Source: Rhodospirillaceae bacterium (GTDB taxonomy: Bacteria > Pseudomonadota > Alphaproteobacteria > Rhodospirillales_A > Casp-alpha2). From it: 6,726 bases of DNA. The position numbers were made by a program, and so were the translations under genes. This document shows, one piece after another, positions 5,395 to 6,726 of this stretch; position 1 is the stretch's first letter; each line of letters starts with the position of its first letter. The stretch is from NCBI GenBank assembly GCA_003488105.1, contig DNMS01000339.1:2038-8763 (forward strand), written 5' to 3'. Below the pieces are notes generated by a model that saw only the letters and a list, made by a program, of their open reading frames with translations, was not told the DNA's origin and did no database searches.

Positions 5395-6249
5395 ATGGAA
5401 CAGGTGCCCTTTATAAAGATGCACGGCCTGGGCAACGACTTCGTGGTGCTGGACGCCCGCGAGACGCCGATGCCCCTGACCGCCGGTCAGGCCGCGGCCA
5501 TCGCCGACCGCCGCCGCGGCGTCGGCTGCGACCAGTTGATCGTGCTGGAACGGCCGCGCTCGGACATCGCCGACGTGTTCGTGCGGTTCCACAATTCCGA
5601 TGGCGGGGAATCCCTGGCCTGCGGCAACGGTACCCGCTGCATCGCGGCCATGCTGATGGACGAAAAATCTTCCGACCACCTGATTGTCGAAACGGGTGCG
5701 GGGCTGCTGGACGCGGAGAAGGGCAAGGACGGCCTGGTTACCGTGGACATGGGCACGGCGCGCCTGGATTGGCGGGAAATCCCCCTGTCCGAAGCGGTCG
5801 ACACTCTGCATGTCGATGCCGGCGCCGGGCCGCTTCAGGATGCGGTCTGTGTTTCCATGGGTAATCCCCATGCGGTCTATTTCGTTGATGATGCGGATGC
5901 CGTGCCGATCGAGGTGTTCGGCCCCGTCATCGAACAGCACAAAATGTTCCCCCAATTCACCAACGTCGAGGCCGCCAGCCTGCGTCCCGACGGCGCCATC
6001 CGCATGCGGGTGTGGGAACGGGGCGCCGGCGTGACCCAGGCCTGCGGCACGGGCGCCTGCGCGACCCTGGTCGCCGCCGTGCGCCGGGGCCTGATCGCCG
6101 GCCGCAAGGCCGACGTGATCGTCGACGGCGGGACCCTGACCATCGAATGGCTGCCTGACGACCACGTGCTGCTGACCGGGCCCGTGGCGACCAGCTTTAC
6201 CGGCACCCTGGACCCCCGGCTGCTGAACGGCGCCGCGACCGGCGGGTGA
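5395..6249 (+). CDS. dapF: Diaminopimelate epimerase
   Basis: DapF interconverts LL- and meso-2,6-diaminopimelate without a cofactor, feeding lysine and peptidoglycan synthesis in the cytoplasm. The 284-aa protein opens with FIKMHGLGNDFVV (6-18). It has RRGVGCDQLI (40-49), the first catalytic cysteine in ACGNGTRC (Cys76), VCVSMGNPHAVYF (151-163), FPQFTNVEAA (185-194) and RMRVWERGAGVTQACGTGAC (203-222) with the second catalytic cysteine at Cys217. The two halves are the usual pseudo-twofold repeats. Length is close to E. coli DapF (274 aa). The ATG at 5395 is the only start that keeps the N-terminus: a TAG lies three codons upstream in frame. No good Shine-Dalgarno precedes it. mtaB begins 4 bases after its stop, a typical alphaproteobacterial pairing. 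Confidence 0.97.
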   Translation: MEQVPFIKMHGLGNDFVVLDARETPMPLTAGQAAAIADRRRGVGCDQLIVLERPRSDIADVFVRFHNSDGGESLACGNGTRCIAAMLMDEKSSDHLIVETGAGLLDAEKGKDGLVTVDMGTARLDWREIPLSEAVDTLHVDAGAGPLQDAVCVSMGNPHAVYFVDDADAVPIEVFGPVIEQHKMFPQFTNVEAASLRPDGAIRMRVWERGAGVTQACGTGACATLVAAVRRGLIAGRKADVIVDGGTLTIEWLPDDHVLLTGPVATSFTGTLDPRLLNGAATGG

Positions 6250-6253
6250 TGCC

Positions 6254-6726
6254 ATGAGCGGTGCGGATGTCATCACCCTGGGGTGCCGCCTGAACGCCTT
6301 CGAAAGCGAAGTCATGCGCGCCAACGCCGCCCGCGCCGGGTTGGCCGACACCATCATCGTCAATACCTGCGCCGTCACGGCCGAGGCTGAACGCCAGGCC
6401 CGCCAGGCGATCCGCCGCGCGCGCCGCGACCGCCCGGGGGCCAAGGTCATCGTCACCGGCTGCGCGGCGCAACTCGATCCCGCGAAATACGCCGCCATGC
6501 CGGAAGTCGACCGTGTCATGGGCAACGAGGAAAAGCTCGACCCCGCCGCTTATGCGGTGCTCGGCAATCCGGACGGCCCGGAAATCCAGGTCGCCGACAT
6601 CATGACGATCAAGGAAACGGCGGCCCATCTGATCGACGGCTTCGACGGCCGCGCCCGCGCCTTCGTCCAGGTGCAGCAGGGTTGCGACCATCGCTGCACC
6701 TTCTGCATCATTCCCTATGGCCGTGG
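6254..6726 (+). CDS. mtaB: tRNA t6A37 methylthiotransferase MtaB (5' part, cut by window end)
   Basis: MtaB is a radical-SAM enzyme with two [4Fe-4S] clusters that adds a methylthio group to t6A37 in tRNAs reading ANN codons. Only the first 157 codons are present; full-length relatives have about 400-450. The N-terminal methylthiotransferase domain shows its three cluster-binding cysteines in TLGCRLNAFES (Cys11), NTCAVTAEAERQARQ (Cys39) and VTGCAAQ (Cys70). The radical-SAM core starts with VQVQQGCDHRCTFCIIPYGRG, whose Cys144, Cys148 and Cys151 form the CxxxCxxC motif. The NAFESE and QQGCDHRCTFCIIP wording favours MtaB over its relatives MiaB and RimO. The ATG lies 4 bases after the dapF stop, so translation is probably coupled. 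The 3' end continues beyond the window; no break is seen. Confidence 0.93.
   Translation, partial: MSGADVITLGCRLNAFESEVMRANAARAGLADTIIVNTCAVTAEAERQARQAIRRARRDRPGAKVIVTGCAAQLDPAKYAAMPEVDRVMGNEEKLDPAAYAVLGNPDGPEIQVADIMTIKETAAHLIDGFDGRARAFVQVQQGCDHRCTFCIIPYGR

Noticed and set aside
5356..6525. Long minus-strand open frame opposite dapF and mtaB
   Set aside because: It is antisense to two clearly recognised genes and shows only reversed-codon composition.
1..6726. Mobile element, prophage or tRNA gene
   Set aside because: No transposase, integrase, terminal inverted repeats, target duplications or tRNA signatures are visible; composition is even apart from the intergenic AT-rich stretch.

Overview
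The window is GC-rich chromosomal DNA. Gene content, gene order and protein sequence point to an alphaproteobacterium, most likely of the Rhodospirillales type. The lineage clues are the L19 and S16 proteins with long charged C-terminal tails, an Ffh with a TRVDGDGRGG motif, a TrmD with the [15 protein letters not shown] pattern, and an ffh-rpsP-rimM-trmD-rplS block divergent from dapF-mtaB. I cannot name a genus from sequence alone.

Left part, minus strand, read from right to left: ffh (signal recognition particle GTPase), rpsP (ribosomal protein S16), rimM (30S maturation factor), trmD (tRNA m1G37 methyltransferase) and rplS (ribosomal protein L19). Gaps are 84, 38, about -1 and 45 bases, so this is a compact translation and protein-export operon. 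About 151 bases beyond rplS hold no gene and no convincing terminator.

Middle: a 306-base divergent intergenic region (3942-4247) separates ffh from the rightward genes. It holds a strong imperfect hairpin in the probable ffh leader (4006-4034), and an AT-rich stretch with a possible promoter in front of the rightward genes.

Right part, plus strand: a 132-aa XRE-type helix-turn-helix regulator, a 219-aa iron-sulfur protein, dapF (diaminopimelate epimerase; lysine and peptidoglycan synthesis) and the first 157 codons of mtaB (tRNA methylthiotransferase), which runs off the window. Gaps are 40, 48 and 4 bases with no obvious internal promoter or terminator, so the four genes may be cotranscribed. 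From known alphaproteobacterial gene order, ftsY, the receptor for Ffh, may follow mtaB outside the window.

Most of the window is housekeeping. The least ordinary item is the iron-sulfur protein. Its C-terminal third carries eight cysteines suited to two [4Fe-4S] clusters. Its N-terminal two thirds show a HPEFG-W--YRG signature and surrounding pattern resembling the cobalamin-processing protein MMACHC (CblC), as recalled from memory. This suggests an undescribed corrinoid- or flavin-linked redox enzyme with a layout like QueG or reductive dehalogenases, adjacent to its own possible regulator. That reading is inference and needs a profile or structure search.
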